Positions 54,201 to 62,576 of a stretch of 64,000 nt of DNA are shown piece after piece. Position numbers and translations under genes: made by a program. Each line of letters starts with the position of its first letter. Position 1 is the first letter of the stretch. The DNA comes from Emticicia sp. BO119 (GTDB lineage Bacteria > Bacteroidota > Bacteroidia > Cytophagales > Spirosomataceae). The stretch covers positions 219,581-283,580 of the forward strand of contig NZ_JACETV010000007.1 of NCBI RefSeq assembly GCF_013912375.1, written 5' to 3'. The notes under the pieces are model-generated. The model was not told the origin of the DNA and searched no databases. It saw nothing but the letters and a program-made list of their open reading frames with translations.

Positions 54201-54947
54201 GGTTACAGCTATACAGAAATTTTCGGTATTGGAATTTGGCTTCCTAACGTCGACGCTGTCTGGTAGGGTAGGATGTTTTTCTTTAAATCCTGCCGTAGAA
54301 ATTAGTTCACCTGTATCGCCATCATTATTTATTTTGTAGATCAGTGCAAACGGAAAATCCCATTTATTAAATTCAACAGCTTTAGCTGCCTGAATATATA
54401 CCTCTTTCTCGGTTTTTTTCTGAACAAGGCTATCTAACTGTTGTAAAGTTTTAAGCGAACGCTCATTAATAATTCTTTCAGTATCGGTTGTGTTATAGCA
54501 AATAATACCTGCGGGCTTGTCATCATCACCCAAAACAGGGGTATAAGAAAAAGTATAATAAGTCTCTTCGGGGAAGCCACTCCGGTGCATAATCAATAAC
54601 TGAGACTCTACGTAGGTGCCTTCATCTTTCAGCATAGCTTTTGAAAGTAAAGGGTTTATATCTTTCCATATGTCTTTCCACACAACCGAAGCAGGTTGGC
54701 CCAGTGCCACAGGGTGTTTGCCACGAACAATATCAATATAAGTATCGTTATAAAGCTTGATGAGGTCTTTTCCCCAGCCAATCCAGATAGGTTGTTGCGA
54801 ACTAAGCATAATGCGCACGCAGGTTTTTAATTCCTGGGGCCAATACTCAGGCTTACCCAATGAAGTTTTACTCCAGTCGAAATTTCGGATACGTTCACCC
54901 ATTTCTCCGCCTCCGGCAAGAAACTCATGGATTTTCTTTTCTGACAT
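51204..54947 (-). CDS. Hybrid sensor histidine kinase with two kinase cores and an internal receiver
   Basis: 1247 residues, no signal peptide. Order: N-terminal PAS-like region (about 30-180, LNDTYIDIVRGKH-like), GAF (about 185-335), first HisKA (H355 in SNISHEFRTPI) and HATPase with GTGIGLSLVKELV, receiver with D668 in LILSDIMMPVMDG, two PAS domains (about 770-1000), second HisKA (H1029 in ASHDLQEPL) and HATPase with GTGIGLSIVKKIV ending at about 1245. Both cores keep their phosphorylatable histidine. The second core resembles that of the kinase at 12824-16588. It lies 11 bp downstream of a response regulator gene. Confidence 0.92.
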   Translation of the reverse strand: MSEKKIHEFLAGGGEMGERIRNFDWSKTSLGKPEYWPQELKTCVRIMLSSQQPIWIGWGKDLIKLYNDTYIDIVRGKHPVALGQPASVVWKDIWKDINPLLSKAMLKDEGTYVESQLLIMHRSGFPEETYYTFSYTPVLGDDDKPAGIICYNTTDTERIINERSLKTLQQLDSLVQKKTEKEVYIQAAKAVEFNKWDFPFALIYKINNDGDTGELISTAGFKEKHPTLPDSVDVRKPNSNTENFCIAVTENRLVESHNNGHWGDLPKGAWDIAPHHFIHVPIKGASKKFPLAILSIGLNPYRQFDEAYKNFIQLTADQISLGVNNAIAYEEERKRAQVLEELDKAKTLFFSNISHEFRTPITLMLGPLEELLNKPDIHLSAYERQHVEVTHRNALRLLKLVNTLLDFSRIESGRHQANFVPANLSAYTRNLASNFRSVMEKAGLKLMVEEDEINEPVYIDKQMWEKIVFNLLSNAFKYTLKGCVTVKLSRHGQNVLLSVEDTGVGIPAKELPHMFDRFHRIQNTAGRTHEGTGIGLSLVKELVQLHKGEISVESKEGIGSKFIVSIPLGKSHLPYTQIQDTADFADAISNVYIDEAASFLQNKPEESVAEPGSFDTSLTTVLVVDDNADMRQHIQAIISTRYNILTAANGVEALQVIAQHKPDLILSDIMMPVMDGIELLKEVKDNREIAHIPVILITARAGEESRIEGYETGADDYMTKPFSANELLSRIKSQLKIAHTRKEVEQRLKGFLMQAPAAIAILEGSEHTFSLANTRFQQLIGRQSAEMLGYNLRQLFPEFEGQGIYEIFSYVYNSGEPFAANEFFASFIYKGHIRSGYWDFIIYPINNENGSITELMVHVIESTAQVEARKKVEASERQFRILAETLPQLVWMTDAKGNQEYASGRWVEYTGYESSPENWLKTLHPDDYEKMAKTWNHSLNTGNIYKIELRLKNKAGEYRWHYGQGEPVRNDHGEIINWIGNFMDIHEQKVFTEKLETLVEERTVELSDKNTALENSNKELESFNYIASHDLQEPLRKIRTFIHLIEKGGFESEIGRKYFEKINSSAQRMSDLIQSVLTYSRLSKTGEDFTETDLNKILAEVQTDFELLIKEKNATIRSNRLPVIKANALQINQLFSNLISNSLKFSTEKPRINISSKIEKGKQVNNLANPEQSFVHLIFEDNGIGFPEEFKEKIFNLFQRLHGKSEYSGTGIGLSIVKKIVEQHKGYISAESKTGEGAIFNIWLPVE

Positions 54948-54958
54948 AAGCTATTCTT

Positions 54959-55351
54959 TTATAATTTAAGCTTTGCAATTATACTCTGGAATTCCTGTTT
55001 TGCTATATCGGTATCAATGTGTTTTTTAATAAAACCCGTAGCTCCCAACTTTTTACTGGCTTCTACAATTGCCTTTTCATTAGAGGTAGAGTACATAAAA
55101 ACAGGGGTGTCGGAGAGACGTTTTACTTTTTTAATTTCTTTCAAAATCTCCAATCCATTCAGGCGAGGCATATTAATATCAATAAAAATAATATGCGGAT
55201 TAAATGAAACATTCTGTAATTGCTGTATAGCGTATAGACCATCATCTGCAAATACGCATTCGGCTTGCGGATAAGCATCTGATAGAATGAACGAAAAAAT
55301 TTCCTGGTCGTCTATATCATCATCAATAAGGAAGACAGTAGTTTTCTGCAT
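54959..55351 (-). CDS. Single-domain response regulator
   Basis: 130 residues, one receiver domain: acidic pocket D10-D11-D12, phospho-acceptor D58 in IIFIDINMPRLNG, T/S at VFMYSTS near 88-90 and K near 109 (GFIKKHI). No output domain. It precedes the hybrid kinase on the same strand by 11 bp, so the pair is probably co-transcribed and the receiver acts as a phosphate shuttle or sink. ATG at 55351. Confidence 0.9.
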   Translation of the reverse strand: MQKTTVFLIDDDIDDQEIFSFILSDAYPQAECVFADDGLYAIQQLQNVSFNPHIIFIDINMPRLNGLEILKEIKKVKRLSDTPVFMYSTSNEKAIVEASKKLGATGFIKKHIDTDIAKQEFQSIIAKLKL

Positions 55352-55521
55352 TATAGGATTTAGCTGAGAATACTAAGTTGTTAAAGCAGGGTATGTTTTA
55401 GGTTCAGGTGAATTGTCATGCTATAAAAAACTATAAAATCGGGCATTATGTTATAATTTTATAGCACTACCAAAATTATGTAATTTTTTATTTGATTTCA
55501 AAATATACACGAGAATTGTTA

Positions 55522-55610
55522 GCATGGGGCATAGGGCTTAGGGTAGAGAGCAAAAGTCAGAAGGCATAATAGTAATATTATGTCTTTTCCTCTTGCTCCA
55601 TGCGCCCTGC
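55522..55610. repeat. Imperfect inverted repeat related to the permease junction repeats
   Basis: GCATGGGGC (55522-55530) can pair with GCTCCATGC (55595-55603), and the inner AAGGCATAATA pairs with TATTATGTCTT. The right end has CTTGCTCCATGCGCCCTGCTC-like bases resembling the junctions 1-2 and 3-4 of the permease array. It is just 3' of the relic at 55611-55670 on the minus strand. Confidence 0.6.
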
Positions 55611-55670
55611 TCATTCACTCTTCAAAGTCTTCACCGGATTCATTAGAGATTTTTTGTGGAATGATTGTAA
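55611..55670 (-). pseudogene. Relic of a permease 3' end
   Basis: On the minus strand, the last 11 codons (55643-55611) read MNPVKTLKSE and a stop, matching the conserved C-terminus NPVKSLKNE of the array. Just upstream LQSF resembles the SFQSIKAA end of the FtsX domain, but the frame then breaks. This is a remnant, about 60 bp recognisable. Confidence 0.7.
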
Positions 55671-56147
55671 TTCATGTAATCTGGGTAGCTATTAGACCTA
55701 CCCATATCATTTTACTTGCCATCGATTATGGTAGTGCTCACTAACCAGTAAATCTGGTTTTTATGAGGGTGAAAAATATCATGACTCAGTTCAAAATCTG
55801 CTATCATGAAAATAATGAGACAAGGGCTTATGCCTATACTTAACCCTAATATATTGATAGTGGTAGAAACTTTGTTTGAAAGAGGTCTCTAAGGGTTGTT
55901 TTAAAGTAATTGCTTATCATATTGTTGAAAAAAATGATTCAGACTTAAAATTAAGCTTGCCTGAAAGCAGAAAAGGGAAATATGATTAAACACTTGAAAT
56001 TTGTTTTGAATTGATAGTCAATAATCAGTAAATTTTCTTTCGTAAAGAATTGAGTGAGCGTAAGTAATTTACAATAAAGCAGTAGGAATACGCTGTTGAA
56101 TGGTGTACCTCCCCTGCTTTATCTGTTATCCTTTTTTGTATCTTTAA
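55671..56147. other. Intergenic DNA without a gene
   Basis: About 480 bp with no open frame of note. It may be eroded permease sequence continuing from the relic, but no other clear match could be read. Confidence 0.4.
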
Positions 56148-57485
56148 TCAAGTCTTTGGTAACTCCCAGGGAGCACGGTAATTGACTTTTAATAGTTTAT
56201 TACCTTCAGTATCATTTTTAAACTGACGTTTTTGGGCATCCCATTCTAATTTCCGGCCTGTGCGGTAGGCAATATTGCCCAGTTGGGCTACTACAGCTGT
56301 ATCTCTGCCCATTTCAATGGTGCAATTTGGGTCTTTACGGTCTCTGATGCATTCCAGCCAGTTTCTGGTATGTGCATCCAGGCCTGAATCCCAGCTTCTT
56401 CGCACAGGCATGGTATTCATCAGATACTTGCCGTTGTCTTCCAATGGTATAATTTTCCAATGGGCTCTGTTAATAGCTAAAATACCTTTTTCTCCAATAA
56501 AAGCTACACCCGGTTCGCTTACATCGTCTAAATAAGGTGATGTGCCCATTGCCATAAACTGCTCCCAGACCAGGCTGAAATCGCCAAAATCATAGACGGT
56601 TGTCAAAGTATCGGGTGTTTCGGCAGCATCATTCGGGAAAGCCAGTTTCCCTCCAATTGCCATGACTGATTTCGGATTTTTGGCGTTCATTCCTGCCAAT
56701 ACCATATCAAGCATATGCACTCCCCAGTCGGTCATTAGCCCTCCGGCATAATCCCAGAAATAGCGGAATGTACCATGAAACCTGTTTTTATTAAAAGGCC
56801 TTTCAGGTGCAGGCCCTAACCAACGGTCGTAGTCTACTCCTTTAGGTGCTTCCGAATCAGGAACTACATTGAAATCACGGCCATAATTTACATCTGCCCA
56901 GGCTTTCACTTGCCTTACTTTTCCGATAGAGCCTGTTTTTAATTCTTTCAGTGCATCTATCCAATGGCGGTCGCTACGTTGCCATTGCCCTACCTGTAAT
57001 ATTCGGTTATGTTTTCGCACCATTTTCACCATCAGGTCAGCCTCTTCAGGATTCAGAGAAATCGGTTTTTCTACATAGATATCTTTTCCTGCTGCACAGG
57101 CATCACATACCTGTAGGCAATGCCAATGGTCTGGGGTGCCTATCATTACAGCCTGCAGGTCTTTTATTTTGAGTAGTTCGCGGTGGTCGCTGAAAGTCTG
57201 TGGCTTATTGCCAAATTTCTTTTCTATTTCGGCAGCTCTCTGGGCAAGCAAATCGGCATCTACATCGCAGAGGGCAATACATCTGGTATCAGGGTTTTTA
57301 AGAAAAGAATTCAGGTCTGCCCAACCCATTCCACGCACGCCTATGAGCCCGACATTTATAAGGTTGGCAGAGCTGGCACGAGTAATAGCGGCCTGGGTTT
57401 CAATGAGTGGGGTAGCTACTATAGCGGCAGCTCCAATGGTAGTTGTACTAAGATTTTTTAAAAATTTCCGACGGTCATTTATCAT
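56148..57485 (-). CDS. Gfo/Idh/MocA family oxidoreductase, Tat-exported
   Basis: 445 residues from ATG 57485. Twin-arginine signal: DRRKFLKN, hydrophobic core ATPLIETQAA. NAD(P)-binding Rossmann domain with VGLIGVRGMG (about 45-54), then ALCDVD, and the family signature VEKPISLNP (about 135). C-terminal substrate domain has DWGVHMLDM (about 240), typical of the family. This family oxidises or reduces sugars and inositols; secreted members in Bacteroidota act on glycan-derived sugars in the periplasm. No neighbouring sugar operon is visible, so the substrate is unknown. An in-frame ATG at 57530 lies further upstream but would spoil the signal. Confidence 0.88.
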   Translation of the reverse strand: MINDRRKFLKNLSTTTIGAAAIVATPLIETQAAITRASSANLINVGLIGVRGMGWADLNSFLKNPDTRCIALCDVDADLLAQRAAEIEKKFGNKPQTFSDHRELLKIKDLQAVMIGTPDHWHCLQVCDACAAGKDIYVEKPISLNPEEADLMVKMVRKHNRILQVGQWQRSDRHWIDALKELKTGSIGKVRQVKAWADVNYGRDFNVVPDSEAPKGVDYDRWLGPAPERPFNKNRFHGTFRYFWDYAGGLMTDWGVHMLDMVLAGMNAKNPKSVMAIGGKLAFPNDAAETPDTLTTVYDFGDFSLVWEQFMAMGTSPYLDDVSEPGVAFIGEKGILAINRAHWKIIPLEDNGKYLMNTMPVRRSWDSGLDAHTRNWLECIRDRKDPNCTIEMGRDTAVVAQLGNIAYRTGRKLEWDAQKRQFKNDTEGNKLLKVNYRAPWELPKT

Positions 57486-57714
57486 AGGTAGGTATTGTTT
57501 ATTTAGCCAAAAATAAAAAATTATAATCAAAGTTTTATATTATTTCAAGATGAGTGTTTGCTGAATCTCAAAAAATCAAAAATATACGGTGCATCTGAAT
57601 TGTTTCGATAAGTCTATTTTTCTAACTCTCTTGTCAGTTTTAATTTTTGTTTGTTTCGTTTTTGTCTAATTTGTTTTTAAATAGTGCATAGTACACAACG
57701 GATAAAACAGAGCC

Positions 57715-59232
57715 ATGATGAGAAGAATCTTATACTTTAGTATTTTTTGTTTGATTGCTTTTGTTTCTAAAGCCCAGGTGCCCACTATAACGTGGGAAAA
57801 AAGTATTGGAGGGAGTAATACAGACAAGGTTGAAAAGATTATTACAACGAGCGATGGAGGTTATGCTCTTGTAGGATACTCGTATTCTAATGACTTTGAT
57901 ATTCCTTCAAATAATGGAGATTGGGATATTTTTGTGAGCAAAATATCCTTTAACGGCACTATAGAGTGGAGTAAGTCTTTTGGAGGTACCGGGCAAGAAC
58001 AAGGATTTGCGATACAGGAATCAGACAATGGAGATTTGATGGTGTGTGGCACTTATATCGGTTATGATGCTAATTTTTTGCCTAATTACGGACATACTGA
58101 TATAGTTTTAATCAAGCTTGATAAACATGGTAATTTGCTCTGGAAAAAGAATAAAGGTGGAACCAAAAATGATTTTTGCAGAGATATGATTAAAACTGCC
58201 GACGGCAATCTGATTATTGCCGGAAGCTCTGCCTCTGCCAATACAGATGTTACTGTCAATCTTGGTAATACAGATTTCTGGATAGTGAAAATAGATAGCT
58301 CTGGTACTATTCTATGGCAAAAATCTTATGGTGGTGCTAATGAAGAGCTGGCTTATTCAATACTCGAGACAAACGACATGGGATTTGTTGTGGTAGGGCA
58401 GTCGAGGTCTGATATAGATATGGTGGGTAACTATGGAGAAGCAGATGCTTTTATTTTTAAAATAGATTCATTAGGGGATGTAGTCTGGCAAAAGCACTTT
58501 GGTGGTTCGGCAAATGACAAGTTCAGGTCGGTGCTTCAATTGGCTGATAATAGTTTTTTAGTTGTAGGAGATACCTATTCGTTTGATTATGATGCCACGC
58601 AGAATCATGGGCAGGGTGATAACCGTGATAGTTTTCTGGTGAAATTATCTGCTACAGGAGAAAAAGAATGGGTCAGGTGCTACGGTGGAAGCTCGGAAGA
58701 TGATGCCCGAAAAGCCGTACAGACATCTGACGGATTGATTGTGGTTCTTAATCAGATTCATTCGACTTCAAACGATGGAGATATTAGTATAATGTATGGT
58801 GAAGCTGATTTCTGGTTGACTAAAATTGACCTTTCAGGTAATATTCTGTGGCAGAAAAACTATGGTAGTGCCGGACACGAAGAGCCTACCTGTATGCTCA
58901 ATACACCCGATGACGGCTTTATATTTGTAGGTAATGCTTATCCCTATATCAATTATGATATTACGCATGGATACGGGAACGATGATATCTGGGTTGCTAA
59001 ATTATCGAATATGGAACAATGCCGCCCTCAACTTGATTTATCAAAAACAGTATATTTTAACATCGCAGACTTTCAGGCAAAAACCAAAATTAATTCTTCG
59101 GTAAAAGTCCTTAATCAGGGTTCTGTTATCCATTATAGGGCTGGAGGTAGTATTTTGCTTACTCCCGGTTTTGAGATTAAAAGCGATAATATTTTTGAAG
59201 CAAAGATTGAAGGTTGCGAAGAGTATCATTAA
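57715..59232 (+). CDS. Secreted seven-repeat beta-propeller protein with 3-coathanger C-terminus
   Basis: 505 residues, signal peptide (MMRRILYFSIFCLIAFVSKAQ). Residues about 28-440 hold seven repeats of about 58 residues with pattern WxKSxGGSxxD, then DGGYALVG, then DIFVSKID, so probably a seven-bladed propeller. The last 55 residues are a 3-coathanger stack domain (GGSILLTPGFEI) ending EGCEEYH. The function is unknown; propellers usually bind proteins or sugars. Either ATG 57715 or 57718 would work. Confidence 0.78.
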   Translation: MMRRILYFSIFCLIAFVSKAQVPTITWEKSIGGSNTDKVEKIITTSDGGYALVGYSYSNDFDIPSNNGDWDIFVSKISFNGTIEWSKSFGGTGQEQGFAIQESDNGDLMVCGTYIGYDANFLPNYGHTDIVLIKLDKHGNLLWKKNKGGTKNDFCRDMIKTADGNLIIAGSSASANTDVTVNLGNTDFWIVKIDSSGTILWQKSYGGANEELAYSILETNDMGFVVVGQSRSDIDMVGNYGEADAFIFKIDSLGDVVWQKHFGGSANDKFRSVLQLADNSFLVVGDTYSFDYDATQNHGQGDNRDSFLVKLSATGEKEWVRCYGGSSEDDARKAVQTSDGLIVVLNQIHSTSNDGDISIMYGEADFWLTKIDLSGNILWQKNYGSAGHEEPTCMLNTPDDGFIFVGNAYPYINYDITHGYGNDDIWVAKLSNMEQCRPQLDLSKTVYFNIADFQAKTKINSSVKVLNQGSVIHYRAGGSILLTPGFEIKSDNIFEAKIEGCEEYH

Positions 59233-59262
59233 ACAGCCTTGTAAAATTCAGGCTGTTTTATG
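59231..59262. terminator. Hairpin terminator between convergent genes
   Basis: AAACAGCC (59231-59238) and GGCTGTTT (59251-59258), 12-base loop, followed by TTA. Its second arm lies inside the last codons of the convergent minus-strand gene. Confidence 0.6.
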
Positions 59263-59793
59263 CTTTTTAAATTCTGCTTTCACAAGGCTTTCTAATTCAT
59301 CAAAATTATATTTAAGGGTTGATGCTGGAATGTTCACTGGAGAACCGGAAATTTTATAATTTGCTTGAACTCCTTTCTTTGCTGCATCATTACCCTGACG
59401 GTTAATATAAGTTTCAGGCTTATTGACCATAATCACCAGAAATTTCTGATTGAATACTTTATTGGTCTTTATTTCTTTAATATCACTCCAGGGGATATGG
59501 CCTGCCGGAACGCCGGTTGAGTTGTCGGTGATACCTGTTTTATCAATAATTAATCCGGGGGCGTTGTCTTTCAGTTTTTTAGCCATTACAAAGGCTGCAA
59601 GGCCAAAAACGACAATTGACAAGATACCTATACTCAGAACAATGGTAGGATTACCCAATATGCCATTTCTAAATGATTCGGGCTTCGAAACAAACCAGAT
59701 ACCAATGGCGACAAAAGCAATGGCACTAATTAATAATAGCACAAGTTTTTGTTTGCTCAGCGGGATTTCGATAGGGTATTCACCAGGTTTCAT
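59248..59793 (-). CDS. STM3941 family protein
   Basis: 181 residues from ATG 59793 (an upstream in-frame ATG at 59856 would add 21 residues unlike the family). Two transmembrane segments (about 16-35 and 47-68, LLLISAIAFVAIGIW and IVLSIGILSIVVFGL) followed by a cytoplasmic PH-like domain with GLIIDKTGI and IPWSDIKEIKTN. The family name comes from a Salmonella protein of unknown role. No neighbours suggest a function. Confidence 0.8.
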   Translation of the reverse strand: MKPGEYPIEIPLSKQKLVLLLISAIAFVAIGIWFVSKPESFRNGILGNPTIVLSIGILSIVVFGLAAFVMAKKLKDNAPGLIIDKTGITDNSTGVPAGHIPWSDIKEIKTNKVFNQKFLVIMVNKPETYINRQGNDAAKKGVQANYKISGSPVNIPASTLKYNFDELESLVKAEFKKHKTA

Positions 59794-59928
59794 ATTAATT
59801 TTCTTTAGTGTTAAAGGTAATCGACTAAAATTAGAGCATTGGTTTGAGATATGCAAATGATGGAATAGAAGAGCAGGAAAATTTTAATTGACAGCACGCA
59901 ATATATTCGCATCTGCAAGGGGGTTAAA

Positions 59929-59936
59929 TAAATTTG
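59929..59936 (+). promoter_or_regulatory. Candidate -7 box of the lipoprotein gene at 59992
   Basis: TAAATTTG matches TAnnTTTG and lies 56 bp before the ATG. No -33 element at the expected spacing. Confidence 0.35.
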
Positions 59937-59991
59937 CACCGCATTGGTAAATCTGTTAGCTTTCGGATTCAACCTTAATAGATATTGAAAA

Positions 59992-60468
59992 ATGCTTAAC
60001 CATCATCTGAGAAAAATAATCGGTGCAGTAGTCATAATGACTATTATTTTCTCATGCGCCAAAGAAACCAAAACAGAAAATAGGGATAAATTACCAATAG
60101 TGGGAACATGGAGATTATTGTCGGGTACATTGATTGAAAAGGGTGATACGACTGTAACCGACTATACTAAAGGGTTATCTTTTATTAAGATAATCAACGA
60201 CAGCCATTTTAGTTTTACTAATCATGATTTAACTCATGGCAAAGATTCGACAACGGCAGCTTTCTCAGCCGGGGCAGGGACTTATACTTTAAAAGATGAT
60301 ACCTATACAGAGCATCTGGAATATTGCAACGCAAGAGAATGGGAAGGGCATGATTTTACTTTTACCATTGGAATCAAAAATGATACTCTTGTACAAAAGG
60401 GTGTTGAAAAAATAGAAAGCCAGGGCATTGACAGGCTGAACATTGAAAAGTATGTGAGGGTGAAGTAG
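59992..60468 (+). CDS. Hypothetical lipoprotein, lipocalin-like
   Basis: 158 residues, signal peptide with lipobox IFSC (C21). Mature part begins with LPIVGTWRLLSG, a motif typical of lipocalin-like beta barrels of Bacteroidota (as in DUF4488). The ligand is unknown. It ends 74 bp before the GH97 gene. Confidence 0.65.
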   Translation: MLNHHLRKIIGAVVIMTIIFSCAKETKTENRDKLPIVGTWRLLSGTLIEKGDTTVTDYTKGLSFIKIINDSHFSFTNHDLTHGKDSTTAAFSAGAGTYTLKDDTYTEHLEYCNAREWEGHDFTFTIGIKNDTLVQKGVEKIESQGIDRLNIEKYVRVK

Positions 60469-60541
60469 AGGGTTGTTTAGCATCGATATAATACCTAAAT
60501 TAGCATAGCTGTATAGGCTTATGTTACAGTTCGAAAAACCT

Positions 60542-62515
60542 ATGAAACACTATCTATTCACGGTAATACTATTACTATTCGCCTGCATTGCCAAAGCAGA
60601 TGTGATCAGAGAAATTAACTCACCCGATGGTTCTATCAGGTTAGTGGTTAGCGTAAATAATAGACTGACTTATAGTATTTTCTATAAAAGCCAGCAGTTG
60701 GTTTCTCCATCAGAAATAGATATAATTTTATCTGATGGGAAAAAGTTATCTGACGGATTGGCAAACCCTGCATTTTCGCAACGGAGTAATAAGAGCGTAA
60801 TCATTTCCCCTGTTCCCGAAAAGAGAAAGCAGATCCCTGACGAATATACTGAGCTCAGTCTCACCTTAACCAATTCCTTTGGTGTGATATTCAGAGTGTA
60901 TAATGATGGGATGGCTTATAGAATCATCACACATTTCAAAGAAGATATTCAGGTAAAGGATGAAGTGGCGGACTTCCATTTTCCGGTTAATCATCAAGTG
61001 TATTTCCCGAAAGTAGTTCCTGATAGCAAAATGGATAAGTACCATACCAGTTTTGAAGAACTCTATACGGTTCAGGCCATGGATAGTATTTCAACAAACG
61101 ATTTATTCTTTACACCCGTTTTGGTAGCCCCCGAACGAGTGCCAAAAGTAGCCATTACAGAGTCGGATTTAGAAGATTATCCGGGCATGTTTCTGACAGG
61201 CACAAGGAGTAATGCGCTGAGAGGAGATTTTGCGCCATATCCGGCAGAAGAAACCGAATCAAATGAATTATATTCTTTGAAATATGTAACCAATCGAGCC
61301 GATTTCATTGCCAAAACCAAAGGAAGCAGGGTGTTTCCATGGCGGGTATTAATGATTGCGCCACAAGATAAAGACCTGCCTGCCAACGACCTCGTGTATA
61401 GGTTAGCGTCACCATCGAGAGTGGCTGATGTATCATGGGTAAAACCTGGCAAGGCAACTGACGAATGGATTATTACTTCTAATATTTTCAATGTACCATT
61501 CAAAAGTGGGATTAATACTGAAACATACTTATACTACATTGATTTTGCCAAACGTTTTGGTTTTGAGCGTATTATGATGGATGCCGGGTGGAGTGATAAT
61601 AACGATCTCTTTAAAATCACGCCCGGCATTGATATGCAAAAGATTACGAGTTATGCCAAGAGTAAAGGCATAGGAGTAAGTATGTGGACCTTAGGATTAA
61701 CTTTAGAAAAACAATTAGAACCTGCTTTAGACCAGTTTAATAAATGGGGCGTTGATTTTATCATGACCGATTTTTTCAATAGGGATGACCAGAAGACTGT
61801 ACAGCTATTCTATAAAATAGCAGAGGCCTGTGCGCGTCATAAACTCATGCTGATGTTTCATGGAGCTTTTAAACCTGCCGGGTTTAATCGTACTTTTCCA
61901 CATGCCATAGCCCGTGAAGCTGTCTTGGGTTCTGAATACAATATCTGGAGCAGTAAGGTAACACCCGAGCATAATTTAAGACTACCTTTTATCAGAATGC
62001 TTGCAGGGCCACTTGATTATGAACCGGGTATGCTGAATAATGCAACTGTACAAGGGTTTAAACCACATTCGGAAAATGTGATGTCGATGACTACCCGAAC
62101 ACAGCAATTGGCGATGTTCGTGATTTATGAAAGTCCGATTCAGTTTTTTGCAGGGAACCCTTCGCAAGGATTTATAGAACCAAAATTTATGGAGTTTTTA
62201 GGAGGTATTCCTACTGTTTGGGACGACACCCAGGTTCTTGACGCTAAAGTAAGTGATTATATTGTAACAGCCCGCAAAAAGGGTAAGACCTGGTATGTAG
62301 CTGCCATGACCGATGCCACAGCCCGCGATTTAACCATTCCACTTGATTTTCTGGAAGCAGGCACTTATACAGCCACCATCTGTAAGGATGGGGTAAATGC
62401 TGATAAATACCCTGCGGATTATAATATATCTACTGCAACATTTAGCAAGAAAGATGTATTAAAAATTCATTTAGCGCCAGGCGGGGGGTATGTGATTAGG
62501 TTGGTTAGGAAATAA
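60542..62515 (+). CDS. Glycoside hydrolase family 97
   Basis: 657 residues from ATG 60542. Exported: MKHYLFTVILLLFACIAKA may be a cleaved signal or a relaxed lipobox. N-terminal beta-sandwich (about 20-270), TIM barrel (about 280-560) and C-terminal beta domain. GH97 contains inverting alpha-glucosidases and retaining alpha-galactosidases, both Ca2+-dependent. Here MDAGWSDNND, VDFIMTDFFNRDDQ and the later LMLMFHGAFKP are visible; the aspartate in VDFIMTDF is where the retaining subgroup has its nucleophile, so retaining activity is suggested. No SusC/SusD-like pair lies in the window, so it is not in a typical polysaccharide locus. Confidence 0.88.
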   Translation: MKHYLFTVILLLFACIAKADVIREINSPDGSIRLVVSVNNRLTYSIFYKSQQLVSPSEIDIILSDGKKLSDGLANPAFSQRSNKSVIISPVPEKRKQIPDEYTELSLTLTNSFGVIFRVYNDGMAYRIITHFKEDIQVKDEVADFHFPVNHQVYFPKVVPDSKMDKYHTSFEELYTVQAMDSISTNDLFFTPVLVAPERVPKVAITESDLEDYPGMFLTGTRSNALRGDFAPYPAEETESNELYSLKYVTNRADFIAKTKGSRVFPWRVLMIAPQDKDLPANDLVYRLASPSRVADVSWVKPGKATDEWIITSNIFNVPFKSGINTETYLYYIDFAKRFGFERIMMDAGWSDNNDLFKITPGIDMQKITSYAKSKGIGVSMWTLGLTLEKQLEPALDQFNKWGVDFIMTDFFNRDDQKTVQLFYKIAEACARHKLMLMFHGAFKPAGFNRTFPHAIAREAVLGSEYNIWSSKVTPEHNLRLPFIRMLAGPLDYEPGMLNNATVQGFKPHSENVMSMTTRTQQLAMFVIYESPIQFFAGNPSQGFIEPKFMEFLGGIPTVWDDTQVLDAKVSDYIVTARKKGKTWYVAAMTDATARDLTIPLDFLEAGTYTATICKDGVNADKYPADYNISTATFSKKDVLKIHLAPGGGYVIRLVRK

Positions 62516-62576
62516 TAAATCTCTAAAACAGATAAATGTGCGGAGTAGCCTTGGCTATCAGTTTGCTGATAACTTA

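Noticed and set aside
55671..56147. Possible further permease remnants or a small RNA gene
   Set aside because: No stretch could be aligned by eye and there is no strong hairpin with a T-run, so nothing is claimed.
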